This document shows, piece after piece, positions 1 through 7,344 of a stretch of 64,000 nucleotides of DNA. The notes below the pieces were generated by a model. It was given only the letters and a program-made list of their open reading frames with translations. It did no database searches and was not told the origin of the DNA. The stretch is from Chitinophaga sancti (GTDB lineage Bacteria > Bacteroidota > Bacteroidia > Chitinophagales > Chitinophagaceae). The DNA is taken from NCBI RefSeq assembly GCF_034424315.1, contig NZ_CP139972.1:2294001-2358000 (forward strand), in the 5' to 3' direction. A program made the translations under genes and the position numbers. Every line of letters begins with the position of its first letter. The first letter of the stretch is position 1.

Positions 1-1549
1 CTTCTATGCTGCTTCAGAAACAGATCAGAAAGGATCTTATACCAGTAGCAGGATGAAAGAAACCTATTGGGATGGAAATATTCGCCTGAACTATGTAAAA
101 CAGTTGCATGATCATAATATCAACCTGGTAGCAGGTGCCAATATCAGAACGGAACTATCCGACTATGCTGATTTTACAGCCATAGGTTTTCCCAACGACC
201 GTTTTACCAGCGTAGGCTTTGCCAAGGGCTATGCAGAAGGCGCACACCCCAGGAGTAATATAGAGAAGTCAAGATTGTTCGGTGATTTTATCAGCACAAA
301 CTATTCTTATAAAGACAGGTACCTGATGGATGCTACCCTGCGTACAGATGGTTCTTCTAAATTCGGTACAGCTAACAGGCTCGCGCCTTTCTGGTCATTG
401 GGTGTGGGCTGGAACCTGCATAAAGAAAGCTGGTTTGATAATGATGTCATCAGCCAGTTAAGATTACGTTTTACAACAGGGCTCACCGGGTCTGTGCAAT
501 TCAGTCCTTATTTATCCCGCACCACCTATAGCTATGACCAGAGTAACTGGTACTCTTCCGGGATAGGCGCTACCGTAGGTAATTATGGTAATTCCAACCT
601 GGGCTGGCAGAAAACCCGCAGTACAGACTTCGGCTTCGACCTCGGCTTGTTCAAAGACAGGATCTTCCTGTCTCCACGCATCTATTACAAACTCACCAAA
701 GACCTATTGGCAGATATCAGCATCGCTCCCTCTACAGGTTTTAGCTCCTACAAGGAAAACCTGGGAGACATGGAAAACAAGGGGATTGAACTCAGTTTGC
801 GGGCAGTCGTACTACAAAACAAGGACTGGGGGGTAAACATTTATGCGAACCTGGTACACAATACCAATAAGATCGTTCGTATCTCCAATTCCCTGGAAGC
901 ATACAATAATAAGGTGAACCAGGAACAGGCCACGAACTCCAAATACAAAGGGGTACCCTTGCTCCGCTACAAAGAAGGACAATCTTATGATGCCATTTAT
1001 GCTGTACGCTCCCTCGGCATTGATCCTGAAAACGGGAAAGAAGTCTTTGTAAAACGGGATGGTTCACTGAGCTATCAATGGGATGCCCGCGATGTAAACG
1101 TAGTAGGTGATGCCACGCCTTTTGCACAGGGTTCATTCGGCGGTACTTTTCATTACAGGAAATTCATGATGAGCCTGAATTTCCAGACAGAATTTGGCGG
1201 AGACATGTATAACCAGACACTGGTAGACAGGGTGGAGAATGCCAATCCCCGGTATAATGTAGACAGTCGTGTATTTGCAGAGAAGTGGAAGCACCCCGGC
1301 GACAAAACCTTTTACAAAAACATCTATGACTGGGGCCAGACACAGGTATCTTCCCGCTTTATTCAACCGAATAATGTACTGTCATTGCAATCCATCTACT
1401 GCTCATATGACCTGCGCGTAGTAAAGAGAATGGTACGCCTGGGAATGACCGCCAATGACATCCTGCGCTGGTCATCAGTAGAACAGGAAAGAGGGATTGA
1501 TTATCCTTTTGCAAGAAGCGTCACCTTTTCATTACAAGCTCAATTCTAA
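1..1549 (+). CDS. SusC/RagA-family TonB-linked outer membrane protein, C-terminal part (5' end outside window)
   Basis: The frame is open from base 2 to the stop at 1549, so the gene starts left of the window and only about the last 515 residues are seen. The visible part is alternating beta-strand sequence rich in aromatic and Tyr/Asn turns, ending in ARSVTFSLQAQF, the aromatic-terminated last strand expected of an outer-membrane beta-barrel. In the family this barrel, with its N-terminal plug and carboxypeptidase-regulatory-like domains, imports a ligand using TonB energy. A SusD-type lipoprotein gene follows after 5 bp, the usual SusC-SusD pairing. The substrate cannot be told: no glycoside hydrolase is in this operon, and a thioredoxin-like protein closes it. 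Confidence 0.93.
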   Translation, partial: FYAASETDQKGSYTSSRMKETYWDGNIRLNYVKQLHDHNINLVAGANIRTELSDYADFTAIGFPNDRFTSVGFAKGYAEGAHPRSNIEKSRLFGDFISTNYSYKDRYLMDATLRTDGSSKFGTANRLAPFWSLGVGWNLHKESWFDNDVISQLRLRFTTGLTGSVQFSPYLSRTTYSYDQSNWYSSGIGATVGNYGNSNLGWQKTRSTDFGFDLGLFKDRIFLSPRIYYKLTKDLLADISIAPSTGFSSYKENLGDMENKGIELSLRAVVLQNKDWGVNIYANLVHNTNKIVRISNSLEAYNNKVNQEQATNSKYKGVPLLRYKEGQSYDAIYAVRSLGIDPENGKEVFVKRDGSLSYQWDARDVNVVGDATPFAQGSFGGTFHYRKFMMSLNFQTEFGGDMYNQTLVDRVENANPRYNVDSRVFAEKWKHPGDKTFYKNIYDWGQTQVSSRFIQPNNVLSLQSIYCSYDLRVVKRMVRLGMTANDILRWSSVEQERGIDYPFARSVTFSLQAQF

Positions 1550-1554
1550 TCATC

Positions 1555-3003
1555 ATGCGATTAATTATTACTACACTGATACTCGCGCTAACTTTTACTT
1601 CCTGTAAAAAATGGCTGGATATACAACCCGAGAGCGAGATCTCTGATGAGGTGTTATATTCAACACAGGAAGGTTTCCAGGAAGCCCTGATCGGGGTGTA
1701 TACCAAATGCTCCCAGGAAGGTCTTTATGGCAGGGAACTGACAGTAGGTACACCGGAGGTACTGGCACAAAATTATACCCTCAGTGATAATGATAAATAT
1801 TATTATCTGAAGACCAGCAAATATATCTACACGGATGCTGATTTCATCTCCAGGAAAGACAATATCTGGCAGGGGCTGTACAATGCAATTGCCAATTGTA
1901 ACCTGCTCCTTTCCAATGTTGACAAAAAGCGGAAATTATTTACCGGCAATAACTACGCACTGATCAAAGGAGAAGCCCTGGCGCTCAGAGCTTATCTTCA
2001 TTTTGATCTTTTACGATTGTTTGCACCGGTTACAACAACCGCAACAGGTATTCCATACGTCACCAAATATTCAAAAGATATTACGCCAATGTCTACCGTG
2101 GGAGCGGTGCTGGATTCTGCAATTGCCGATCTTTCGAAAGCGAAGGAACTATTATCCATCGATCCGATCATCCGTAAATCTTATATCGTAGGTTATCCTA
2201 CCGAAAAGGATTCTACACTGAACACAGAAGAAAGCGATCCTTCATTATTCCTGCAAAACCGCCGTCACCGGCTGAACTACTATGCGGTATGCGGTACACT
2301 GGCGCGTGTATACCTTTATAAAAATGACAAGGCCAATGCACTCAGTAATGCCCTGGAAGTGATCAACTCCAACAAATTTCCCTGGACAAATAACAGTGAT
2401 TTCCTGGCAGTAGATGATGATAAGAAAGATCGTATCCTTTACAAGGAACTCCTGTTTGGCTGGTATGTACCAGCAATGGCGAATAAGTACAAAAATGAAT
2501 TCTTTCTTACCAGTACCAGTGGCATTCACCTGTCTGAAAATGCGGGGCAAAGCATTTACGAAACTGGTGGCGCGGGTGCTGATGACCTCCGCTACAAAGA
2601 ATGGTTTGTATCCAGCAGTGGCAGTACTTCCAATACACTGAACATCACCAAATACCTGCATAATACAGACAACACCGCCGCCGATGCCAACCTGCACTAT
2701 ATGATGGCACCAGCCATCCGCCTGAGTGAAATGTACTACATCGCGGCGGAATGTAGTAACAATGCTGCCTACCTGAATACGGTACGTACACACCGGGGTA
2801 TAGGTAGCCCGGCAAGCGGCGACCTTATCACCGCATTACTAAAAGAAGGCCGCAAAGAATGGTATGGGGAAGGGCAGATCTTCTATATGTACAAAAGGCT
2901 GAATCATGACATTGCCAACCAAAATGGCGGCAGCATCCCGGCATCAGACAAAATATTTGTATTACCACTTCCAAACGACGAAATACTTTATGGCGGAAGA
3001 TAA
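1555..3003 (+). CDS. SusD/RagB-family substrate-binding outer membrane lipoprotein
   Basis: 482-residue lipoprotein; the signal peptide ends in a lipobox with Cys17 (TFTSC), followed by KKWLDIQPESE, typical of the SusD N-terminus. The family forms a helical TPR-containing lid over the SusC barrel and captures the ligand at the cell surface. Typical SusD features are the N-terminal SusD-like region, the middle ALALRAYLHFDLLRLF helix, and the C-terminal RLSEMYYIAAEC helix plus EGRKEWYGEGQIFYMYKR. Start and stop are unambiguous; the gene lies 5 bp after SusC and 13 bp before the next lipoprotein start. The ligand is unknown. Confidence 0.95.
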   Translation: MRLIITTLILALTFTSCKKWLDIQPESEISDEVLYSTQEGFQEALIGVYTKCSQEGLYGRELTVGTPEVLAQNYTLSDNDKYYYLKTSKYIYTDADFISRKDNIWQGLYNAIANCNLLLSNVDKKRKLFTGNNYALIKGEALALRAYLHFDLLRLFAPVTTTATGIPYVTKYSKDITPMSTVGAVLDSAIADLSKAKELLSIDPIIRKSYIVGYPTEKDSTLNTEESDPSLFLQNRRHRLNYYAVCGTLARVYLYKNDKANALSNALEVINSNKFPWTNNSDFLAVDDDKKDRILYKELLFGWYVPAMANKYKNEFFLTSTSGIHLSENAGQSIYETGGAGADDLRYKEWFVSSSGSTSNTLNITKYLHNTDNTAADANLHYMMAPAIRLSEMYYIAAECSNNAAYLNTVRTHRGIGSPASGDLITALLKEGRKEWYGEGQIFYMYKRLNHDIANQNGGSIPASDKIFVLPLPNDEILYGGR

Positions 3004-3016
3004 AAAAGACTACACC

Positions 3017-3829
3017 ATGAAAGGGATCTATCTCATGTTACTGCTAAGTATATTGGCAGCATGTAAAAAAGCGGAAGAGCTGCATTTTGATCATGCAGGA
3101 AACATTCATTTCAATTTAGGCGCTGGTGATAAGGATAGTATTGTATATACCTTTGCTTACACCCCTACTCTTTCCAGGGATACCATCTGGCTTCCTGTAC
3201 AATTAGCCGGTATCCAGGTTAATAAAGACAGGAGTTTTAGCGCTTACGTGGAAACTGACTCGTCCACGGCAAAATCCGGCATTCACTATGAACCATTGAA
3301 GTCTGTCTATACCCTGCGGGCAGATACAGGTCGTGCATACCTGCCCGTGATCATCTACAACGTTGCAGACCTGGAAAATGAGTCCGTATCGCTGGTGATC
3401 AAGCTCAAAGGCAGCAATGACCTGGGAATTGAAATTCCGACAGCAGACGATGGCAGCAGTCTCCTGAGAGCGAAGATCGTATTCTCTGCTATGCTCGAAC
3501 AGCCTAACTGGTGGAATATGTGGTTAGGCAGCTACTACTCCCGTACCAAGCACCAGCTCTTTTTGATCGTAACAGGCGTTACTCAACTTACCACCGTAGG
3601 ATTGGATGCGCCCCGTAATCTCTACCTGGCCAATTTGTTGACAACGATGCTCAATGATCCTTTTAAATGGGTGGCCAACAACCCGGCGAAAGGATATGTA
3701 TTGGAAGCCAGTGGTGATGATTACTACTTCTACAATAAAGAGAACCCGGCCAGGAAAATATTGCTGCGTAAAAATGCAGCTGCCGGTAAATATTATTTCA
3801 TTGACGAAAACGGCGAGGAGGTTAACTAA
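3017..3829 (+). CDS. DUF4843-like lipoprotein of a SusCD operon
   Basis: I chose ATG 3017 because it gives a clean lipoprotein signal (MKGIYLMLLLSILAACKK, Cys16). The frame is open further upstream to 2906, but that would overlap SusD and bury the signal. The product is 270 residues. Position directly after SusD, overall size and the region around SAYVETDSSTAKSGIHYE resemble DUF4843-domain lipoproteins, which commonly follow SusD and are thought to be surface-exposed accessory ligand binders. This assignment is from memory of the family and not from a search. It is followed after one base by the PKD-like lipoprotein gene. No catalytic motif is visible. Confidence 0.75.
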   Translation: MKGIYLMLLLSILAACKKAEELHFDHAGNIHFNLGAGDKDSIVYTFAYTPTLSRDTIWLPVQLAGIQVNKDRSFSAYVETDSSTAKSGIHYEPLKSVYTLRADTGRAYLPVIIYNVADLENESVSLVIKLKGSNDLGIEIPTADDGSSLLRAKIVFSAMLEQPNWWNMWLGSYYSRTKHQLFLIVTGVTQLTTVGLDAPRNLYLANLLTTMLNDPFKWVANNPAKGYVLEASGDDYYFYNKENPARKILLRKNAAAGKYYFIDENGEEVN

Positions 3830-3830
3830 T

Positions 3831-5249
3831 ATGAAAAATCATCTCACAGCAATTATCTGTTTCCTGCTGCTGACAGCCTGTTATAAAGACAAGGGGAATT
3901 ATGATATTAAGATGCCGGCCACACCTGTGGTCAGCGGGCTCGATTCAATATACAACGCAGTAGTGGGTGATAGTCTTATCATCACCCCGAAGATCTCTAT
4001 TGAAGGGAACGATTCATTGTTACTGGAATGGCGTATCAGTGCACCGGAAAGCTCCACTGGTTTTTTGAATTTCACCGGTCCTTCCCTGCGGATGTTGTTT
4101 GGCTTACATGCAAACCTATACTCGGCTCGCCTTACTGTGTACAATCGAAAAAATGGCATCCGGTATTTTTATGCATTCCAGATCCAGGGGGTAACGGAAT
4201 TCACTGCCGGCACCACAGTGCTGAGTCTTGACAATGGAGTAAGCAGGCTTTCATTCATCACACCCGCTGGTGAACTAAAACCGAATATCTATGAAACGGT
4301 GAATGGGCATAGCCTTCCCCCCGATCCTTTGTCATTATTTTATATGAAAGATCAGATGCAGGGAGATATGGCGCTGGGCTACTGGATTATTTGTAAGAAA
4401 GGTGGTGTAAGACTAAGTGTAAGCAGCTTGCAGGATGACCCTACCTATCCCCATACACTGGCCGGCAATTTCTTTGCTGCGCCTGATAGTATGGTGGTTG
4501 GGTCCATGCAGCAGGGGAACAGGGCATTCCTCACAGGTGTGATCAATGATAAGTTCTATGCGGGCTTTACACTCACCTGGAACCAGGCAGCTACCTATGG
4601 TATGTTTGGCGATTATGCAACTGGTACCTATAACCTGGCAGCATCCTTTGTCTCCACTTTTATCAATGGCCAGTATTCTTATATCGCCTTTGAAAAAGAT
4701 AAGCAACAATTTGTACGCATCAGCGGCACACCCTATTACTATGGCACACAGTATACCACCACAAGTACGGCAGCATTTGATCCTACCAATGTAGGTATGT
4801 CACTCATACACATGGAACAGATCAATGGCGGTGATTGCTTTGCTTATTGTAAAGGAAGCGATGGAACAGTATATGAATTAAAATTCACGGTGAGTTTCAC
4901 GAACAGTCCGTACACATTTACACCTATACATAAACGGGCATTTATACAACAGGACCTGATCAATGAAAATACCAAATGGCAGGCAGCTATCAATGGCGTG
5001 CTTTATATCGCAGCTGGTGAAAAGGTGTATCGCTACAATCCATTAAACCAGGAACTGCGTGCGCTGGAAACATCTTTCAATGGCAACAAGGTATCTATGA
5101 TCAGGCTCTCCGACAACCAGGATACACTAATAGCAGGCGCAGGTACTTCATTGTATTATATGGACATCAGCACGGGTAAATATGGCGTGCTGACAAAAAC
5201 AATCACAGGTATTCCCGGACAGCCAATAGATATGGCCTGGCGTCCATAA
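3831..5249 (+). CDS. PKD-like family lipoprotein
   Basis: Start ATG 3831 lies one base after the previous stop and gives a 472-residue lipoprotein with signal MKNHLTAIICFLLLTAC (Cys17). The open frame extends back to 3654, but that part overlaps the preceding gene. The N-terminal third (about residues 25-120) has a PKD/Ig-like beta pattern with a GDSLIITPKI strand; the rest looks like a beta-propeller-like repeat region ending in GVLTKTITGIPGQPIDMAWRP. SusC-SusD-DUF4843-PKD_like is a recurrent gene order in Chitinophagaceae, so a surface ligand-binding role within this uptake complex is likely. No enzyme motif is seen. Confidence 0.72.
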   Translation: MKNHLTAIICFLLLTACYKDKGNYDIKMPATPVVSGLDSIYNAVVGDSLIITPKISIEGNDSLLLEWRISAPESSTGFLNFTGPSLRMLFGLHANLYSARLTVYNRKNGIRYFYAFQIQGVTEFTAGTTVLSLDNGVSRLSFITPAGELKPNIYETVNGHSLPPDPLSLFYMKDQMQGDMALGYWIICKKGGVRLSVSSLQDDPTYPHTLAGNFFAAPDSMVVGSMQQGNRAFLTGVINDKFYAGFTLTWNQAATYGMFGDYATGTYNLAASFVSTFINGQYSYIAFEKDKQQFVRISGTPYYYGTQYTTTSTAAFDPTNVGMSLIHMEQINGGDCFAYCKGSDGTVYELKFTVSFTNSPYTFTPIHKRAFIQQDLINENTKWQAAINGVLYIAAGEKVYRYNPLNQELRALETSFNGNKVSMIRLSDNQDTLIAGAGTSLYYMDISTGKYGVLTKTITGIPGQPIDMAWRP

Positions 5250-5268
5250 ATATTAAAATCATTTCACT

Positions 5269-6378
5269 ATGCATAAATTCATATTCACTTTACTGCTGCC
5301 GGTAATTGGCGTAGCACAACAAAAGAGTTTCAATATTCAGGGTACAGCCCCGGCCACTAAAAATGGTTGCAAAGTTTACCTGAACTATCAGATTGATGGC
5401 AAGCTGCTCTCAGATTCTACCGTGGTAAAGAACGGGCAGTTTAATTTCAAAGGCAGCGTGAACGAATTGTCTTATGCCCGCATGGTATTCGATCATGAGA
5501 ACAAAGGTAGCTATTGGGTACTTAACATAGGAGATCGTTCCTACTTTTACCTGGCCAACGAAACCTACCAGGTAGCTATAAAAGATTCATTAAAGAAAGC
5601 AACATTCAGCGGTGCTCCTACCCAAAAAGCATATGCCAGTTACCTGTCAAAAATAGGTGGTGGGTTCATGAACATCATCGATTCTGCCAACCAGGAAATG
5701 AGTGCTGCTGAGCCGTCTGCAGTTCCGGCAATCAGGAAAAAATACGATGATAAATTCGCTGCCATGCGTGATAAAGAGAAGATATTCATAAAAGGGAACC
5801 CAAATTCCTACTTCTCAATCGTTGCCCTGACAGATGTATCGAACAGCGCACCTATGAGTGAGGTAGAGCCCTTGTTTAACAGCCTGGGCGAAAAGGTACG
5901 TAATACTACCCCGGGCAGGGAAATGAAGGCCCGTATAGTAGCCACACATACCATACAGGTAGGTCTGGCAGCACCTGATTTTGAGCAACCGGATGTAAAT
6001 GGTAAGCCGGTTAAACTCTCTGATTTCCGGGGAAAGTATGTGCTGGTAGATTTTTGGGCCAGCTGGTGCCATCCCTGCAGAGAGGAAAATCCTAACCTGA
6101 AGAAAGCCTATGGAGAACTAAAGGACAAGGGCCTGGAAGTGCTGGCAGTATCACTGGATGATAAGCAGACCAGGAATGCCTGGATCAAGGCGATTGAGAC
6201 GGATGGGCTGCCATGGATACATGTTTCAGACCTGAAAGGCTGGCAGAACCAGGTAGCCGTGTTATATGGGATAAGAGCGGTGCCGCAGAACTACCTTGTT
6301 GATCCGGCAGGGAAAATTGTGGCGCAGAACCTGAGAGGCCCGGAACTGAGCACGAAGCTGGCGGCTTTTATACATTAA
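5269..6378 (+). CDS. DUF4369/TlpA-like thioredoxin-fold disulfide oxidoreductase
   Basis: 369 residues with a short Sec signal ending near VAQQK, a beta-rich DUF4369-like N-terminal domain (about residues 20-115), a helical linker, and a C-terminal TlpA/AhpC-TSA domain (about 230-369). The redox motif is WCHPC (Cys267/Cys270) inside FWASWCHPC, and a cis-Pro lies in IRAVPQNYLVDP. Such proteins reduce disulfides in the periplasm. It is the last gene of the first SusCD operon, 19 bp after the PKD-like gene, and is followed by a strong terminator. Paralogues occur in the second SusCD operon on the other strand at 19627-24496. Confidence 0.9.
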   Translation: MHKFIFTLLLPVIGVAQQKSFNIQGTAPATKNGCKVYLNYQIDGKLLSDSTVVKNGQFNFKGSVNELSYARMVFDHENKGSYWVLNIGDRSYFYLANETYQVAIKDSLKKATFSGAPTQKAYASYLSKIGGGFMNIIDSANQEMSAAEPSAVPAIRKKYDDKFAAMRDKEKIFIKGNPNSYFSIVALTDVSNSAPMSEVEPLFNSLGEKVRNTTPGREMKARIVATHTIQVGLAAPDFEQPDVNGKPVKLSDFRGKYVLVDFWASWCHPCREENPNLKKAYGELKDKGLEVLAVSLDDKQTRNAWIKAIETDGLPWIHVSDLKGWQNQVAVLYGIRAVPQNYLVDPAGKIVAQNLRGPELSTKLAAFIH

Positions 6379-6446
6379 GCGGGGCTTCATACATCAACCG
6401 GTCATTTTCATCCATTCACTATCCTTGCGAATTCCCCCTATTTCAT

Positions 6447-6484
6447 AGGTGTATCATATTAATCTATGATACACCTTTTTTTTT
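6447..6484 (+). terminator. Rho-independent terminator of the first SusCD operon
   Basis: A perfect 12-bp inverted repeat AGGTGTATCATA / TATGATACACCT (6447-6458 and 6465-6476) with a 6-base loop is followed directly by a run of nine T residues on the plus strand. It lies 68 bp after the thioredoxin gene and before the ECF sigma gene, so it should end transcription of the SusC-SusD-lipoprotein-TlpA operon. Confidence 0.92.
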
Positions 6485-6536
6485 ATCATAATTTTTTATA
6501 CTTTTCTTTCGAGCTTGTTCATCTAACAATTTTTAC

Positions 6537-7124
6537 TTGGCTAAACCTGATATTGCATTGGAATCATTATCTGACCAACAACTGCTGCAGCTGCTGGCAG
6601 GGGGAAGTCAGCCGAGCTATACTGTCATTTATGCACGGTATAGTGAAGTGCTTTTCAGGCATGCCTGTAACATGCTCGAAGACCGGGCAGAAGCAGAAGA
6701 TGTGATCCAGGAGGTGTTCCTGATGCTTTGGACAAAAAGATCGGAAGTAGCGGCAGCGAAAACACTTTCTGCTTATTTATACACCAGTGTGCGCAATCGC
6801 ATCCTGAACCATATCACGCATCAGAAGGTAGTAGATAAATACCTGGATAGTATGCGTAATTACATGGAAGCAGGTGCGTATACCGCGGATGAATTACTGC
6901 GGGGGAAAGAGCTGGCCGCCGTGATAGAACGTGAACTGGAGGCAATGCCGCCTAAAATGAGGGAGATCTTTTTGATGAGCCGGAACGAGCAGTTATCGCA
7001 TAAATCCATTGGGGAGTTGCTGAATATTTCTGATAAAACAGTGAAGCAGCAGGTATATAAGGCGGTGAAACAGCTAAGGGGTAGAGTGGAGAATTTTTTA
7101 AAGGTGATCCCTTTGTTGCTTTGA
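6537..7124 (+). CDS. ECF-type RNA polymerase sigma-70 factor (orphan)
   Basis: 195-residue sigma factor. Region 2 contains AEDVIQEVFLMLW (the -10/core-binding helix) and region 4 contains the helix-turn-helix LSHKSIGELLNISDKTVKQQVYKAVKQLR. The length and the long NYMEAGAYTADELL linker fit the ECF sigma family expanded in Bacteroidota. The best start is TTG 6537 (MAKPDIALESL); no in-frame ATG lies near it, and the frame stays open upstream, so the start is uncertain. No FecR anti-sigma gene is adjacent, unlike the sigma factor at 32422-32955. Its target could be the flanking SusCD operon or the GH5 gene, but nothing in the sequence proves it. Confidence 0.9.
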   Translation: MAKPDIALESLSDQQLLQLLAGGSQPSYTVIYARYSEVLFRHACNMLEDRAEAEDVIQEVFLMLWTKRSEVAAAKTLSAYLYTSVRNRILNHITHQKVVDKYLDSMRNYMEAGAYTADELLRGKELAAVIERELEAMPPKMREIFLMSRNEQLSHKSIGELLNISDKTVKQQVYKAVKQLRGRVENFLKVIPLLL

Positions 7125-7180
7125 AACTACTTCTTACAGACTTTCTCCTCCTCCCGCCCTCTCTCCTTTGAAAATTATTC

Positions 7181-7188
7181 TATATTTG
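7181..7188 (+). promoter_or_regulatory. Candidate Bacteroidota -7 promoter element for the GH5 gene
   Basis: TATATTTG matches the Bacteroidota -7 consensus TAnnTTTG, about 155 bp before the GH5 start codon. No good -33 TTG is at the usual 19-23 bp spacing (a TTG is only 10 bp away), so this is a tentative call. If used, the transcript would begin near 7195, just before the two degenerate repeats at 7197-7315. Confidence 0.35.
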
Positions 7189-7196
7189 CCCCGATT

Positions 7197-7315
7197 CCTA
7201 TGTGCGTTTTTTCTTTCCCTATCACTAAAAAACCACATGAAACTGTATCAGGCATATCCTATGTAGGTTTTATCTTCCCATATCAGTAAAAACCGCATAA
7301 GACCATATTGGATTG
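7197..7315 (+). repeat. Two degenerate tandem repeats of about 60 bp upstream of the GH5 gene
   Basis: Copy 1 (7197-7257) and copy 2 (7258-7315) both begin CCTATGT, carry TTTT and TCTT, then CCTATCACTAAAAA or CATATCAGTAAAAA, an ACCRCATRA block and a TATYRG block. A third copy seems to begin at 7316 (CCTATGTC) and stops soon after. The copies are clearly related but diverged. They sit in the probable 5' leader of the GH5 gene. They may be operator repeats or leftover duplications; no known element is recognised. Confidence 0.6.
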
Positions 7316-7344
7316 CCTATGTCTATCAAAATAACCTAATCAAC

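Noticed and set aside
792..1366. Minus-strand ORFs over the SusC gene
   Set aside because: They lie fully inside the strong SusC frame and have no family features.
2906..3016. Upstream extension of the DUF4843-like gene
   Set aside because: It would overlap SusD by nearly 100 bp and place the lipoprotein signal inside the protein; ATG 3017 is better.
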